From an uncultured Eubacteriales bacterium (lineage in GTDB: Bacteria; Bacillota; Clostridia; Lachnospirales; CAG-274): a stretch of 38,982 nucleotides of DNA. This document shows positions 16,853 through 26,107 of the stretch, in pieces; within the stretch, counting starts at the first letter, position 1; each line of letters begins with the position of its first letter. The DNA is taken from contig CATJCJ010000300.1 in assembly GCA_949738935.1 (NCBI GenBank), positions 1 through 38,982 of the forward strand. The letters are read 5' to 3'. A model generated the notes under the pieces. The model worked only from the letters and a program-made list of their open reading frames with translations. It was not told the origin of the DNA and did not search any database. The position numbers were made by a program, and so were the translations under genes.

Positions 16853-17706
16853 ATAAAATTGGATTTGTTATAAATTTGGAAAAAGATCCTTTTCTTGAAT
16901 ATACGAAAAAACTGAAAGATTTTGTGCTCAGTCTTGGATGTGAGGTTATTATTCTTGAAAAATTCGCTGATATTCTTAAGTATTGTCGGGGAGTTTCAAG
17001 TCTTGATGAAATTTGTAAGATGTCAGATTTTGTTACGGTTTTGGGCGGTGATGGAACAATTCTTGATGTTGCTGGTCGAGCTTGTATTTATGGAGTTCCT
17101 ATTTTGGGCATTAATCTCGGAACTTTGGGATATTTGGCTGATGTTGAGAAAAGTGACGCTTTTAACGCTCTTGAGAAAGTATTGAATAATAATTATTCTA
17201 TAGAAAAAAGAATGATGCTTGAGATTTTTAAAGATGGGAAAGCATTTGATGATTATAAAGGGCTTGCTTTGAATGAGGTTTGTTTGAGAAATAATATTTT
17301 TTCGAGAATGATTAAATTTGAAATTGAAATAAATGATGAGTTTATTGATAGTTACAGAGCGGATGGTGTTATTGTTTCAACAGCCACAGGTTCGACGGCT
17401 TATAATCTTTCCGCCGGCGGTCCTATTTTGAAACCTGATACAGAGCTTATATCTATTACTCATTTATGCCCTCATACGTTGTATGCCAGACCTTATGTTG
17501 TGTCAGGAAACGATATTATTAAATTAAAAATTAAAAATATTGAGGAAAATGTTATGCTATTTCTTGACGGGCATGATGTTGTTTCGGCGGAAAGCGGCAG
17601 TGAAATCACTATAAAACGTTCGAAGTTTTTTACACATATTATAAAAACAACAGGTCTTGGTTTTTATGATATATTGAGAAGGAAAATGGTTGAAATTGGA
17701 AAATAA
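16849..17706 (+). CDS. nadK: NAD kinase
   Basis: The 285-residue protein has the GGDGT motif at residues 66-70, NLGTLGYLADV, and the SYRADGVIVSTATGSTAYNL / SAGGPI block, all diagnostic of ATP-NAD kinases. It phosphorylates NAD to NADP. In many Clostridia argR, recN, spoIVB and spo0A follow; here the rimP operon follows instead. Confidence 0.95.
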   Translation: MNKIGFVINLEKDPFLEYTKKLKDFVLSLGCEVIILEKFADILKYCRGVSSLDEICKMSDFVTVLGGDGTILDVAGRACIYGVPILGINLGTLGYLADVEKSDAFNALEKVLNNNYSIEKRMMLEIFKDGKAFDDYKGLALNEVCLRNNIFSRMIKFEIEINDEFIDSYRADGVIVSTATGSTAYNLSAGGPILKPDTELISITHLCPHTLYARPYVVSGNDIIKLKIKNIEENVMLFLDGHDVVSAESGSEITIKRSKFFTHIIKTTGLGFYDILRRKMVEIGK

Positions 17707-17751
17707 TTGAAAGATTCTTTTGTGGTTTTTTGTTTTTTCTTAAATAAACTA

Positions 17752-17780
17752 TTGCGTTAAAATGGAATTGGTGGTATAAT
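17752..17780 (+). promoter_or_regulatory. Sigma-A promoter, extended -10, for the rimP-nusA-infB operon
   Basis: TTGCGT (17752-17757) and TATAAT (17775-17780) are separated by exactly 17 bases, with TG one base before the -10 (17772-17773). It lies about 75 bases ahead of rimP and is one of the best promoters in the window. Confidence 0.75.
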
Positions 17781-17808
17781 TAAGTTAAATGAGTGTGGCG
17801 TTGTGGAA

Positions 17809-17837
17809 AAGAGTGGGGATACCCACTCTTGATTTTT
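17809..17837 (+). promoter_or_regulatory. Leader hairpin of rimP, terminator-like (possible attenuator)
   Basis: AAGAGTGGG and CCCACTCTT form a perfect 9-bp stem around a GATA tetraloop, followed by GATTTTTTA. It lies between the promoter at 17752-17780 and the rimP start, so RNA polymerase meets it about 25-50 bases into the transcript. The structure resembles an intrinsic terminator that must be read through to express the operon. Since nusA is in the operon, feedback by NusA on this hairpin is an attractive idea but only inference. Confidence 0.65.
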
Positions 17838-17856
17838 TATTTAGGGAGTTGGTTTT

Positions 17857-18318
17857 ATGCAAGTTAAAGATATTTTGGCCGAGGTTGAGAAAATACTTGT
17901 ACCTATAATTGATAATAATGGATGTGAACTTGTTGAGGTAGAGTTTGTTAAAGAGGGTCCTAATAAGTATTTGAGGGTTTATGCCGATAAAGAGGGCGGA
18001 ATAACAATTGATGATTGTGAGATTATAAGCAGAGCTTTAGAGGCAGAGCTTGAGAAAAAAGATTTTATTGAACAAGCTTATATTCTTGAGGTCAGTTCAC
18101 CCGGAATTGACAGAATTCTTAAAAAGGATTTTGAGTATGTCAAGTATAAAGGAAGACTTGTTGATGTTAAGTTGTATAAACATATTGATAATATTAAACA
18201 AGTACAGGGAAAGCTTGTTGGTCTTGTTGATGGCAGGATTGTTATCGAGGAAAATGGCCGAGAAATTTCTTTTGAACAAAAAGACGTTGCTTCTTGCAGA
18301 CTGGCTGTTGTTTTTTAA
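17857..18318 (+). CDS. rimP: Ribosome maturation factor RimP
   Basis: The 153-residue protein follows GGGAG (17844-17848). It has the RimP N-terminal half (VDNNG-like VPIIDNNGCELVEVEFVKEG and LRVYADKEGGITIDDC), YILEVSSPGIDR, and the SH3-like C-terminal domain. RimP assists 30S subunit maturation. It is the first gene of the classical rimP-nusA-ylxR-L7Ae-infB-rbfA operon. Confidence 0.96.
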   Translation: MQVKDILAEVEKILVPIIDNNGCELVEVEFVKEGPNKYLRVYADKEGGITIDDCEIISRALEAELEKKDFIEQAYILEVSSPGIDRILKKDFEYVKYKGRLVDVKLYKHIDNIKQVQGKLVGLVDGRIVIEENGREISFEQKDVASCRLAVVF

Positions 18319-18366
18319 AGTATTGTCACAAAAAACGCCGCTTCACGAATTGGAGGTATTATAAAT

Positions 18367-19509
18367 ATGGATAGCGCAGAGCTTATTGAAGCTTTGAATA
18401 TTATTGAAAAAGAAAAAGGAATTAATAAGGAAATTATTTTTGAGGCTATTGAAACATCTTTGGTTACTGCTTGTAAAAAGAATTTTGGAACTTCACAAAA
18501 TATTAAAGTTGATATTAACAGAGAAACAGGTGATGTAAAAGTTTACGCTCAAAAGGAAATTGTTGAGGATGTTTACGATGCTTTTTTAGAGATTTCTTTG
18601 GAAGACGCCAGAGAAATTGACCCTGGATATGAATATGGTGATATTGTTGATATTGAGATTACTCCTAAAAATTTTGGAAGAATTTCCGCTCAAACAGCGA
18701 AACAAGTTGTTGTTCAAAAATTCAGAGAAGCCGAAAGAGAAAAGCTTTTTAATGAGTATATAGCTAAGGAGCGTGAAATTGATACAGGTATTGTGCAGAG
18801 AGTTGAGGGAAAAAAGAATGTTATTGTTTCCCTTGGTAAAATTGACGCTGTTTTGCCGTTTAATGAACAAATAGCCACGGAGGAATATAAGTTTAATGAT
18901 AGAATTAAAGTATACATACTTGAGGTCAAACAAACAACAAAAGGTCCTCAGGTTACTGTAAGCAGAACTCATTATGAGCTGGTTAAAAGACTTTTTGAAC
19001 TTGAAGTTCCTGAGATTTTTGATGGAACGGTCGAGATTAAAAATATTTCAAGAGAGGCTGGTTCTAGAACTAAAATGGCTGTTTATTCTAAAAATCCGAA
19101 TGTTGACGCTGTTGGTTCGTGTGTTGGCCCTAATGGTTCGAGAGTTAATGTTATTGTTAATGAGCTTAAAGGTGAGAAGATTGATATTATCAACTGGAGC
19201 GAAGACCCGAAAAAGTTTATTTCTGAGGCTCTTAATCCTTCAGAGGTAATCGCGGTTGAAATAAAAAAAGATGAAAATGAACAAAGCGCAAAAGTTGTTG
19301 TACCTGATAATCAGCTTTCTCTAGCTATTGGAAAAGAAGGTCAAAATGTTCGTCTTGCCGCTAGGCTTACAGGCTGGAAAATTGATATTAAAAGTGAGTC
19401 TCAGGCCAAGATTACAAGTTTTGTTGATTTTTCAAATAAAGATATTTTTGTTAAAGAAATAAAAACTGATGATTATGAGACTGAAGGTTTTGAGATTGAT
19501 GAGGAATAG
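18367..19509 (+). CDS. nusA: Transcription termination/antitermination protein NusA
   Basis: The 380-residue protein follows GGAGGT (18351-18356). Domains in order: N-terminal RNA polymerase-binding domain (1-125), S1 domain (about 130-200, EIDTGIVQRVEGKKNVIVSLGK), and two KH domains with VGPNGSRV and LAIGKEGQNVRLAARLTGWKIDI. The C terminus is a short acidic tail (TDDYETEGFEIDEE), without the extra acidic repeats of proteobacterial NusA, as usual in Firmicutes. It modulates pausing, termination and antitermination. Confidence 0.97.
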   Translation: MDSAELIEALNIIEKEKGINKEIIFEAIETSLVTACKKNFGTSQNIKVDINRETGDVKVYAQKEIVEDVYDAFLEISLEDAREIDPGYEYGDIVDIEITPKNFGRISAQTAKQVVVQKFREAEREKLFNEYIAKEREIDTGIVQRVEGKKNVIVSLGKIDAVLPFNEQIATEEYKFNDRIKVYILEVKQTTKGPQVTVSRTHYELVKRLFELEVPEIFDGTVEIKNISREAGSRTKMAVYSKNPNVDAVGSCVGPNGSRVNVIVNELKGEKIDIINWSEDPKKFISEALNPSEVIAVEIKKDENEQSAKVVVPDNQLSLAIGKEGQNVRLAARLTGWKIDIKSESQAKITSFVDFSNKDIFVKEIKTDDYETEGFEIDEE

Positions 19510-19520
19510 GTGAAGATTGT

Positions 19521-19793
19521 ATGAAACAGCGTAAAATTCCCTTAAGGAAATGTACCGGGTGTCAAGAAATGAAAAATAAAAAAGAGCTCATTAGAGTTGT
19601 TAGAAATGACATCGGTGAGTTTTCTCTTGATTTTACGGGTAAAAAGCCGGGAAGAGGAGCTTATGTGTGTCCTTCTTTAGAATGTATTGAAAAGGCTCGT
19701 AAAAACAGAGGTTTTGAGAGATCCTTTAAGACGGCTGTTCCTAAAGAAGTCTATGAGAACTTGAAAGGTGAGTTGGATAAAAATGTTAAATAG
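19521..19793 (+). CDS. ylxR: YlxR family RNase P modulator RnpM
   Basis: The 90-residue protein has the YlxR signature RKCTGCQEMKNKKELIRVVR and GRGAYVCPSLECIEKARK. In Firmicutes this family (also named RnpM) binds RNA and has been linked to RNase P activity. It overlaps the next gene by 11 bases. Confidence 0.93.
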   Translation: MKQRKIPLRKCTGCQEMKNKKELIRVVRNDIGEFSLDFTGKKPGRGAYVCPSLECIEKARKNRGFERSFKTAVPKEVYENLKGELDKNVK

Positions 19794-20091
19794 AAAAGTT
19801 ATGTCTATGCTGTCTTTGTGCCGGAGCGCGGGAAAAATTGTCTCAGGAGAGCTATCTTGCGAAAAGGCTTTACAAAACTCTTCCGCCAAGTTGATTATCA
19901 TTGCTTCCGATGCTTCTGAAAATACAAAAAAAAAGTTTAAAAATAAATCTTTTTATTATAATATTGATATTGCTGAATGTGGCTCGAAAGATGAACTTGG
20001 AAAAACTATAGGCAAAGAATCCAGAGCCGTTATTGGTATATGTGATGAAAATTTTGCCGTTAAGATAAAAGAATATTTGGGTATACTTTGA
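19783..20091 (+). CDS. L7Ae family ribosomal protein (YlxQ-like)
   Basis: The start at 19783, with AAGGTGAG about 10 bases upstream, gives MLNRKVMSMLSLCRSAGKIVSGE and a 102-residue protein. An in-frame GTG at 19768 is possible but overlaps the binding site. It has the L7Ae/L30e/S12e/Gadd45 fold pattern, including KLIIIASDASENTKKKF. The family binds kink-turn RNA. This small gene sits between ylxR and infB in most Firmicutes. Confidence 0.92.
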   Translation: MLNRKVMSMLSLCRSAGKIVSGELSCEKALQNSSAKLIIIASDASENTKKKFKNKSFYYNIDIAECGSKDELGKTIGKESRAVIGICDENFAVKIKEYLGIL

Positions 20092-20136
20092 TATAATTTC
20101 TTAAATCACACAATCTTTTTTAAAAATTTGTATTAT

Positions 20137-20145
20137 TGGTATAAT
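20137..20145 (+). promoter_or_regulatory. Candidate internal extended -10 promoter before infB
   Basis: TGGTATAAT matches the extended -10 consensus exactly, but the region where a -35 should be is only T-rich. It would give an internal transcript for infB and downstream genes, starting close to the ribosome binding site. Confidence 0.4.
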
Positions 20146-20165
20146 AGATTTTGGAGGTGTTATTT

Positions 20166-22316
20166 TTGTCAAAAACAAGAGTACACGAATTAGCTAAAAC
20201 ATTGAATATTGGCAGTAAGGAGTTAATTGAAAAACTTAAAAAAATGGATATTGAGGTTAAAAGTCATATGAGCGTTTTGTCAGACGCTGTTGTTGACAAG
20301 GTACATGAGCTTTTTTCTGAGTCGGAAAAAGAAGACCATAGTAAAGAGCAGAGAAAAAATCAGAAAAAGGAACAAAGTAATGAACAAAAAGCTGTAGATG
20401 TTAAAAAAGCTGAAACCAGTAAGGGAAAGAATGCTCATCAGGAAATTAAAGAATCTCCTAAAAAATCCAAAAAGAATAAAAAGAATAAACAAAAGGTTGT
20501 TAAACAAGAGGAACCTAAGGAAGAATTGGCGTCAAATATACCAGATTTGGAAGACGAAATAAAAATAATTCAATTGCCAGCAAAAGTCACAGTTAAAGAA
20601 CTGTCTGAAAAGCTTGAGAAAAATTCCAATGAAGTTATTATGGCGCTTATGAAAATAGGAATTATGGCAACAATAAATCAAGAGATTGATTTTGATATTG
20701 CGTCAATTATAGCCGATGGTTATGATGTTATCGCTGAGGAAGCTGAGGAAATTGATCTTCTTGAGGAGGCTTTTAAGGAAGATGATGAAAATGACTCGCC
20801 TGAGGATATGAAAGAAAGACCTCCCGTTGTTGTTGTTATGGGGCATGTTGACCATGGTAAAACTTCTCTTCTTGACGCTATAAGACATAGTAAAGTTACC
20901 GCTAATGAGGCGGGAGGAATAACTCAGCATATTGGAGCCTATACTGTATCAATTGATGATAAACCTATTACTTTTCTTGATACGCCTGGTCATGAGGCTT
21001 TTACCGCTATGCGTATGAGAGGCGCTCAGGTTACGGATGTCGCTATTTTGGTTGTGGCGGCGGATGATGGTGTTATGCCGCAGACTATTGAGGCCATTAA
21101 TCACGCTAAGGCGGCTAACGTTGAGATTATTGTAGCTATAAATAAAATTGATAAGCCAAGCGCTAATGCGGATAGAGTTAAGCAGGAGCTTGTGGAATAT
21201 GGTCTTGTCTCTGAGGACTGGGGCGGAAATACCATTTGTGTTCCGGTTTCGGCTATGAGTAAAACAGGTATAGACCAACTTCTTGAAATGATTATACTTG
21301 TTTCTGAGATGAAAGAACTTAAAGCCAATCCTAATAAAAGAGCTAGAGGAACTATTATTGAGGCTCAGCTTGATAAGGGACGGGGACCTGTCGCTACGGT
21401 TCTTGTTCAAAACGGTACTCTTAAAATTGGCGACCCAATTATTGCCGGTTCTTGTTATGGAAGAATTAGAGCTATGATGAATGACAAAGGTCAGAAAGTA
21501 AAAAAGGCGGGGCCATCTGTTCCTGTTGAGATTCTTGGTCTTTCGGAAGTTCCTCAGGCCGGGGATACGTTTTATGTCGCTCGTAATGAGAAGCAGGCCA
21601 GACAAGTCGCTGAGGCTATTATCGCTAAGGGCAGAGAGGATATGCTTAAAAATACTCATCAAAAAGTATCTCTGGACGATTTGTTTAGCCAAATTCAGGC
21701 GGGTAATGTTAAAGAGCTGAATATTGTAATTAAGGCTGATGTTCAGGGCTCTGTTGAGGCCGTTAAAATGAGTCTTGAAAAACTCTCAAATGAGGAAGTT
21801 AGAATTAGGACTATTCATGGCGGTGTTGGCGCTGTTACAGAATCAGATGTTATGCTTGCCAGCGCTTCGAATGCTATTATTATAGGATTTAATGTTCGTC
21901 CTGAGGCATCAGCTAAATCTGTTGCTGATGACCAAAAAGTCGACATTCGTCTTTATCGTGTGATTTATAACGCTATTGAAGATATTACAGCGGCTATGAA
22001 AGGTATGCTTGACCCTGTTTATGAAGAAAAAATTATTGGTCACGCTGAAATCAGACAATTATTTAAGGCTTCAGGTGTCGGAACTATCGGAGGCTCTTAT
22101 GTTACAGATGGAAAAATTGTGAGAAACTGTCAAGTTAGAATTATTAGAGACGGAAAAGTTGTTTATGAAGGTGAACTTGCTACTTTAAGAAGGTTTCAAG
22201 ATGATGTTAAAGAGGTAAATAGTGGTTATGAATGTGGTTTACTTTTTAATAAATTTAATGATATTAAAGTAGATGATATTGTTGAGGCTTTTATTATGGA
22301 AGAAATTCCTCAATAA
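20166..22316 (+). CDS. infB: Translation initiation factor IF-2
   Basis: The start is the TTG at 20166, preceded by GGAGGTG (20153-20159); it yields [20 protein letters not shown], the normal IF-2 beginning. The 716-residue protein has an N-terminal IF2_N helix bundle, a Lys/Glu-rich linker (about 55-125), a second IF2_N domain (about 135-185), then the GTPase domain with GHVDHGKT (226-233), DTPGH (272-276) and NKID (326-329), and domains II-IV. It positions initiator fMet-tRNA on the 30S subunit and promotes 50S joining. Confidence 0.97.
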   Translation: MSKTRVHELAKTLNIGSKELIEKLKKMDIEVKSHMSVLSDAVVDKVHELFSESEKEDHSKEQRKNQKKEQSNEQKAVDVKKAETSKGKNAHQEIKESPKKSKKNKKNKQKVVKQEEPKEELASNIPDLEDEIKIIQLPAKVTVKELSEKLEKNSNEVIMALMKIGIMATINQEIDFDIASIIADGYDVIAEEAEEIDLLEEAFKEDDENDSPEDMKERPPVVVVMGHVDHGKTSLLDAIRHSKVTANEAGGITQHIGAYTVSIDDKPITFLDTPGHEAFTAMRMRGAQVTDVAILVVAADDGVMPQTIEAINHAKAANVEIIVAINKIDKPSANADRVKQELVEYGLVSEDWGGNTICVPVSAMSKTGIDQLLEMIILVSEMKELKANPNKRARGTIIEAQLDKGRGPVATVLVQNGTLKIGDPIIAGSCYGRIRAMMNDKGQKVKKAGPSVPVEILGLSEVPQAGDTFYVARNEKQARQVAEAIIAKGREDMLKNTHQKVSLDDLFSQIQAGNVKELNIVIKADVQGSVEAVKMSLEKLSNEEVRIRTIHGGVGAVTESDVMLASASNAIIIGFNVRPEASAKSVADDQKVDIRLYRVIYNAIEDITAAMKGMLDPVYEEKIIGHAEIRQLFKASGVGTIGGSYVTDGKIVRNCQVRIIRDGKVVYEGELATLRRFQDDVKEVNSGYECGLLFNKFNDIKVDDIVEAFIMEEIPQ

Positions 22317-22335
22317 TTTTTTAGGCGGTGATGTG

Positions 22336-22686
22336 ATGAAAACCAACAATAGAATGATTCGTATTAATGATGAGATTAAAAAAGAAATTTCTGAAATTAT
22401 ACGTTCAGAACTTAAGGACCCAAGAGTTGGAGTTATTACAAGTGTTCTTAAGGTTGAGACTACAAGTGACCTTAAGTATTGCAAAATTTTTATTAGTATT
22501 CTTGGAGACGACCAAAAGAAAACAGAGACTATGGAAGTTCTTAAAAACGCTTCTGGATTTATTAGAAAACGGATTGCGGAGAATATAAATTTAAGAAATA
22601 CTCCTGAGCTTAAATTTGTACTTGATGATTCTCTTGAATACAGTATTAAAATTTCAAAAATTATTGATGATATAAATAAGGAGTGA
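22336..22686 (+). CDS. rbfA: Ribosome-binding factor A
   Basis: The start at 22336 follows AGGCGGTG and gives a 116-residue protein. It has the KH-like RbfA fold with INDEIKKEISEIIRSELKDPRVG and YCKIFISILGD. It aids 16S rRNA 5'-end processing and 30S maturation in the cold. It lies 19 bases after infB. Confidence 0.95.
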   Translation: MKTNNRMIRINDEIKKEISEIIRSELKDPRVGVITSVLKVETTSDLKYCKIFISILGDDQKKTETMEVLKNASGFIRKRIAENINLRNTPELKFVLDDSLEYSIKISKIIDDINKE

Positions 22687-22692
22687 TTTACT

Positions 22693-23640
22693 ATGGAAAC
22701 TTTTTCAACGGATATTTATAAAATTTGGTCAGAAAGTAAAAATATTATTATCTCAACCCATACTAATCCTGACGGAGACGCTGTAGGCGCTGTTCTTGCT
22801 TTGGCTATGACTGTTAAAATAATTGGAGCTGAACCTATTATCCTTATTGAGAATTATTCTGAGAAATTTGATTTTATTAAAGGCAAAGAATATATTTATG
22901 ATGGGGATAATTATGATGAGATTAAACCCGATGTTTTTATTGCTGTTGATTGTGGCTCTAAAGATAGGCTTGGAATGGCTGAGGCGGTTTTTGACAGAGC
23001 TAATTCAACTTTTAATATTGACCATCATGTAAGTAATGATAATTTCGCTCAAAATAATATTGTTTTGGGCGGAGATTCTTCTTCTTGTGAGGTTGTTTAT
23101 AAAATAATAAAAAATTTCTGTATTTTAAATAAAGATATAGCTGAAGCGTTATATACAGGTATTGTTACAGATACTTTTGGTTTTAAGTATAATTCTACAA
23201 GTAAAAAAACAATGGAAATTGGCGGAAGCCTTATTGAGTTTGGAATAAATCCTTCAGAAGTTCAAGACAAGGTTTTGTATGAGCATACGACTGTAGAAGT
23301 GGAAGCTTTTAGAAGAGCTTTGAATAATTTAAAATTTGATGGTGATATAGCTTATACTTATTTATCATATGATGAAATTAAGGAATGCGGAGTATCTAAT
23401 GGAGATTTGGATGGTATTGTTGAGTATATTTTAAATATAAAGGGAATGTCTATATCTGTTTTTGTATATGGTAAAAAAGATGGTAGAACTAAAATAAGCC
23501 TGCGGTCTAAAAAGATAGATGTTAATAAAATTGCTTCAACTTTTGGCGGTGGAGGTCATTTACTTGCGGCGGGGGCTATTTTTGATGGAAGTGTTGAGGA
23601 GGCTTTGAACATTGTGTTGAATGAGATAAAAAAGAGTTGA
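22693..23640 (+). CDS. nrnA: DHH/DHHA1 phosphoesterase, nanoRNase/pAp phosphatase NrnA
   Basis: The 315-residue protein follows AAGGAGTGA. It has the DHH motifs HTNPDGDAVGAVLAL, VDCGS, NIDHHVSND and VTDTFGFKY, and the DHHA1 end with SLRSK and FGGGGHLLAAGA. NrnA degrades 2-5 nt RNAs and dephosphorylates pAp; related proteins act on pGpG or cyclic dinucleotides. Its place between rbfA and truB is standard. Confidence 0.93.
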   Translation: METFSTDIYKIWSESKNIIISTHTNPDGDAVGAVLALAMTVKIIGAEPIILIENYSEKFDFIKGKEYIYDGDNYDEIKPDVFIAVDCGSKDRLGMAEAVFDRANSTFNIDHHVSNDNFAQNNIVLGGDSSSCEVVYKIIKNFCILNKDIAEALYTGIVTDTFGFKYNSTSKKTMEIGGSLIEFGINPSEVQDKVLYEHTTVEVEAFRRALNNLKFDGDIAYTYLSYDEIKECGVSNGDLDGIVEYILNIKGMSISVFVYGKKDGRTKISLRSKKIDVNKIASTFGGGGHLLAAGAIFDGSVEEALNIVLNEIKKS

Positions 23641-23646
23641 ACCAGT

Positions 23647-24543
23647 ATGAGTGATTTAATCGGAGTTATAAATATATATAAAGAAAAAGGGTTTACTTCT
23701 CATGATGTTGTAAATATTGTTAGAAAAAGTTTGAATAAAGTTAAAACTGGTCATACAGGAACTCTTGACCCTGACGCTTGCGGTGTTTTGCCTATTTGTG
23801 TTGGAAAAGCAACTAAGATTTCTAATTATATCGCGGCGGATATAAAAGAATATAAAGCTGAGTTACTTCTTGGTATTTCGACGACTACTCAAGATATATC
23901 GGGAGAAATTTTAAAAAAAATTGATGTTAATATTAATAGAGAAGAAATTGAAAGAAGTATTTTTAGTTTTATTGGACAATATTATCAGATTCCTCCTATG
24001 TATTCGGCGATTAAGATAAACGGGAAAAAAATGTATGAGCTTGCGAGAGAGGGCAAAGAGGTTGAGAGAAAAAAAAGACTTGTTAATATATTTAAAATTA
24101 CTATAAATGATTTTCCTTCTAATGATAGAGTCATTTTTACAGTTCTTTGTTCTAAAGGTACATATATACGAACACTCTGTGATGATATTGGACAAAAACT
24201 TGGCTGTGGTGGGTGTATGGCTTCTCTTTTGAGAACAAGGGCAGGTTCTTTTTATTTAAAAGACAGTATTAAAATTGATGATTTTAAGAAAATTGTTAAT
24301 AGAGATGGAATCTATGAGATTTTAAAACCTATTGATAAAGTTTTGACGGATTATTCGACCGCCGTTGTTTATGAGGCCGGAAATAAATATCTGTATAATG
24401 GAAATAAAATTAGCGTTAATTTTATTGATAAAAAAACTTTTGATGAAAATGAGAAGGTTTTACTTTATGATGCTTATGGAAGAATTGTGGGAATTTATCA
24501 ATTCTTGAATGGCTTTATGAAACCTTTGACTATGTTAATTTAG
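23647..24543 (+). CDS. truB: tRNA pseudouridine(55) synthase TruB
   Basis: The 298-residue protein has the catalytic GHTGTLDPDACGVLP with nucleophile D41, and the TruB blocks MYSAIKINGKKMYELAREG and CSKGTYIRTLCDDIG. It isomerises U55 in the T-loop of most tRNAs. It starts six bases after nrnA with a weak ribosome binding site, suggesting translational coupling. Confidence 0.96.
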   Translation: MSDLIGVINIYKEKGFTSHDVVNIVRKSLNKVKTGHTGTLDPDACGVLPICVGKATKISNYIAADIKEYKAELLLGISTTTQDISGEILKKIDVNINREEIERSIFSFIGQYYQIPPMYSAIKINGKKMYELAREGKEVERKKRLVNIFKITINDFPSNDRVIFTVLCSKGTYIRTLCDDIGQKLGCGGCMASLLRTRAGSFYLKDSIKIDDFKKIVNRDGIYEILKPIDKVLTDYSTAVVYEAGNKYLYNGNKISVNFIDKKTFDENEKVLLYDAYGRIVGIYQFLNGFMKPLTMLI

Positions 24544-24553
24544 GAGTAACGTT

Positions 24554-25477
24554 ATGAGGGTTATAAAAAGTGAAAATATAGAAGAAAGCGGCTTTACTGC
24601 CGTTACTTTGGGAAACTTTGACGGAGTACATCTTGGACATAAAGAGCTTATTAATTCTGTTAAAAAATATGCGGAAATGTATTCTCTTAAATCAATAGTA
24701 TTTTCTTTTTTTCCACATCCTAAAGCTGTTTTTGGTGCTGAAATTTTTTATACAATTTTTTCTCCTTATGAAAAAGAAAAAGTTATAGAGGGCTTTGGTG
24801 TTAATGAGTTAGTTCAATATCCTTTTTCGAAGAAGTTTGCCGCTATGAAACCCGAGGAATTTGCTCGATTTATATTTGATGATATTAAATGCAGGGTTCT
24901 TATTGTTGGAGAGGATTATTGTTTTGGAAAGGATAGAAGAGGTAACTTTGATTTGTTAAAAGCTATTGGTAACAAAAAAGGTGCAGTTGTTGTTAAAATT
25001 TCTTCTGTTAAATATAAGGGTGTCCGTGTTAGTAGTACACGTATAAAGGAATGTATAAAAGATAGAAATTTTGGAGAGGTTTCAAAACTGCTTGATAAAC
25101 CTTATTTTATAATTGGTACTGTTTTACAAGGGAAAAAAATAGGAGGTAAAATTGACTTTCCAACGGCAAACATTATTCCTCCGAAAGATAAATTATTGCC
25201 TCCTGATGGCGTTTATTTGACAAAGACGTTATATGATGATAATAGTTATTATAGTATTACAAATATTGGGAAAAATCCTACTGTTGGAGGAACTGAACGA
25301 ACTGTTGAAACTTTTATATTTGATTTTGACCAAGAGTTATACAATAAAGAAATTATTGTTTGCTTTTATGGTTTTATAAGAGAAGAATATAAATTTTCAT
25401 CTCTTGATGAACTTAAAAATCAAATTGAAACGGATAAAAATAAAGCTATCAAGGTTTTTAAAAAATTACAGTTATAA
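24554..25477 (+). CDS. ribF: Bifunctional riboflavin kinase/FAD synthetase
   Basis: The 307-residue protein follows AGGAGTAAC. The N-terminal FAD synthetase half has GNFDGVHLGHKELI and the SSTRIK nucleotide motif; the C-terminal riboflavin kinase half has GKIDFPTANI and TNIGKNPT. It converts riboflavin to FMN and FAD. In many Firmicutes rpsO and pnp follow; here the operon ends at a strong hairpin terminator. Confidence 0.96.
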   Translation: MRVIKSENIEESGFTAVTLGNFDGVHLGHKELINSVKKYAEMYSLKSIVFSFFPHPKAVFGAEIFYTIFSPYEKEKVIEGFGVNELVQYPFSKKFAAMKPEEFARFIFDDIKCRVLIVGEDYCFGKDRRGNFDLLKAIGNKKGAVVVKISSVKYKGVRVSSTRIKECIKDRNFGEVSKLLDKPYFIIGTVLQGKKIGGKIDFPTANIIPPKDKLLPPDGVYLTKTLYDDNSYYSITNIGKNPTVGGTERTVETFIFDFDQELYNKEIIVCFYGFIREEYKFSSLDELKNQIETDKNKAIKVFKKLQL

Positions 25478-25537
25478 ACAAAACTGAGAATTGATTCGCT
25501 CTTATTTTTTGAATCAATTCTCAGTTTTGTTTTTATA
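25476..25537. terminator. Bidirectional intrinsic terminator between ribF and the converging genes
   Basis: A perfect 22-bp stem (25476-25497 with 25511-25532) with a 13-base loop ends in a T-run on the plus strand and is matched by A/T tracts for the minus strand. It closes the rimP-ribF operon and also lies directly behind the stop codon of the minus-strand gene fragment at 25533. Confidence 0.92.
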
Positions 25538-26107
25538 TTAATTCTGCTATTTTTTCAATTGCTACATATATTCCTGATATTTCATACCATGTTGGAAAAT
25601 CTACTACTCCTGTTTGAGGCAAATTAAATATTTTTTGAAATTCTCTTACGGCTTCAGCTGTCTGTTCTCCGTATATACCATCAACTCGTAGTTTTGGAAT
25701 AGCAGAATAGGTATTGGATATTGCATTGAGTTGTGTTTGTATAGTTCTTACGCTGTTTCCACTGGAACCAACTTGTAAATTTTCATTTGGAAATGATGAG
25801 GGTACACCTTTTACAACTTCAGCTTGAGTTAAGTATATGTCATTTCCATAGTAATATCTTAAAATTTGACTTGCTGTGTAGCCTTGGTCAGCTAAATTTT
25901 TGCTTCCCCATTGTGAAAGCCAGTTTGGACATGAGACTTTTGAACCATCGCAATATTGGGTTAATAATGGTTGACGAATGCCTTCTTTTGTTACATATGT
26001 TGTAAACATTTCGTCTACTATTACAGATATTTCTTCATATATATTTCGTCCATAAGAAAAAGCTTGATCATAAGCTGTCGCATACGTTAAGAAACGGAAC
26101 TTTTTAT
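25533..26107 (-). pseudogene. 5'-truncated peptidoglycan-binding protein of spore-cortex-lytic type
   Basis: The intact 3' part encodes a clear C-terminal peptidoglycan-binding domain (LQVGSSGNSVRTIQTQL, VDGIYGEQTAEAVREFQKIF). Ahead of it is a block typical of a Lachnospiraceae/Clostridia spore-associated family (QYCDGSKVSCPNWLSQWGSK, LADQGYTASQILRYYYGNDI). The first ATG at 26009 would give 158 residues, but recognisable sequence (ATAYDQAFSYGRNIYEEISV) continues in frame upstream for about 30 codons. It stops where the R1 palindrome at 26108-26248 begins. No ribosome binding site precedes the ATG. The N-terminal half is missing from the window. Family assignment is from memory of the motif order. 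Confidence 0.75.

Noticed and set aside
20949-21692. A 247-codon open frame on the minus strand inside infB
   Set aside because: It lies opposite the conserved GTPase domain, has no start signals and has a composition typical of antisense shadow.
24544-24553. FMN riboswitch before ribF
   Set aside because: Only 10 bases separate truB and ribF, leaving no room for an aptamer.
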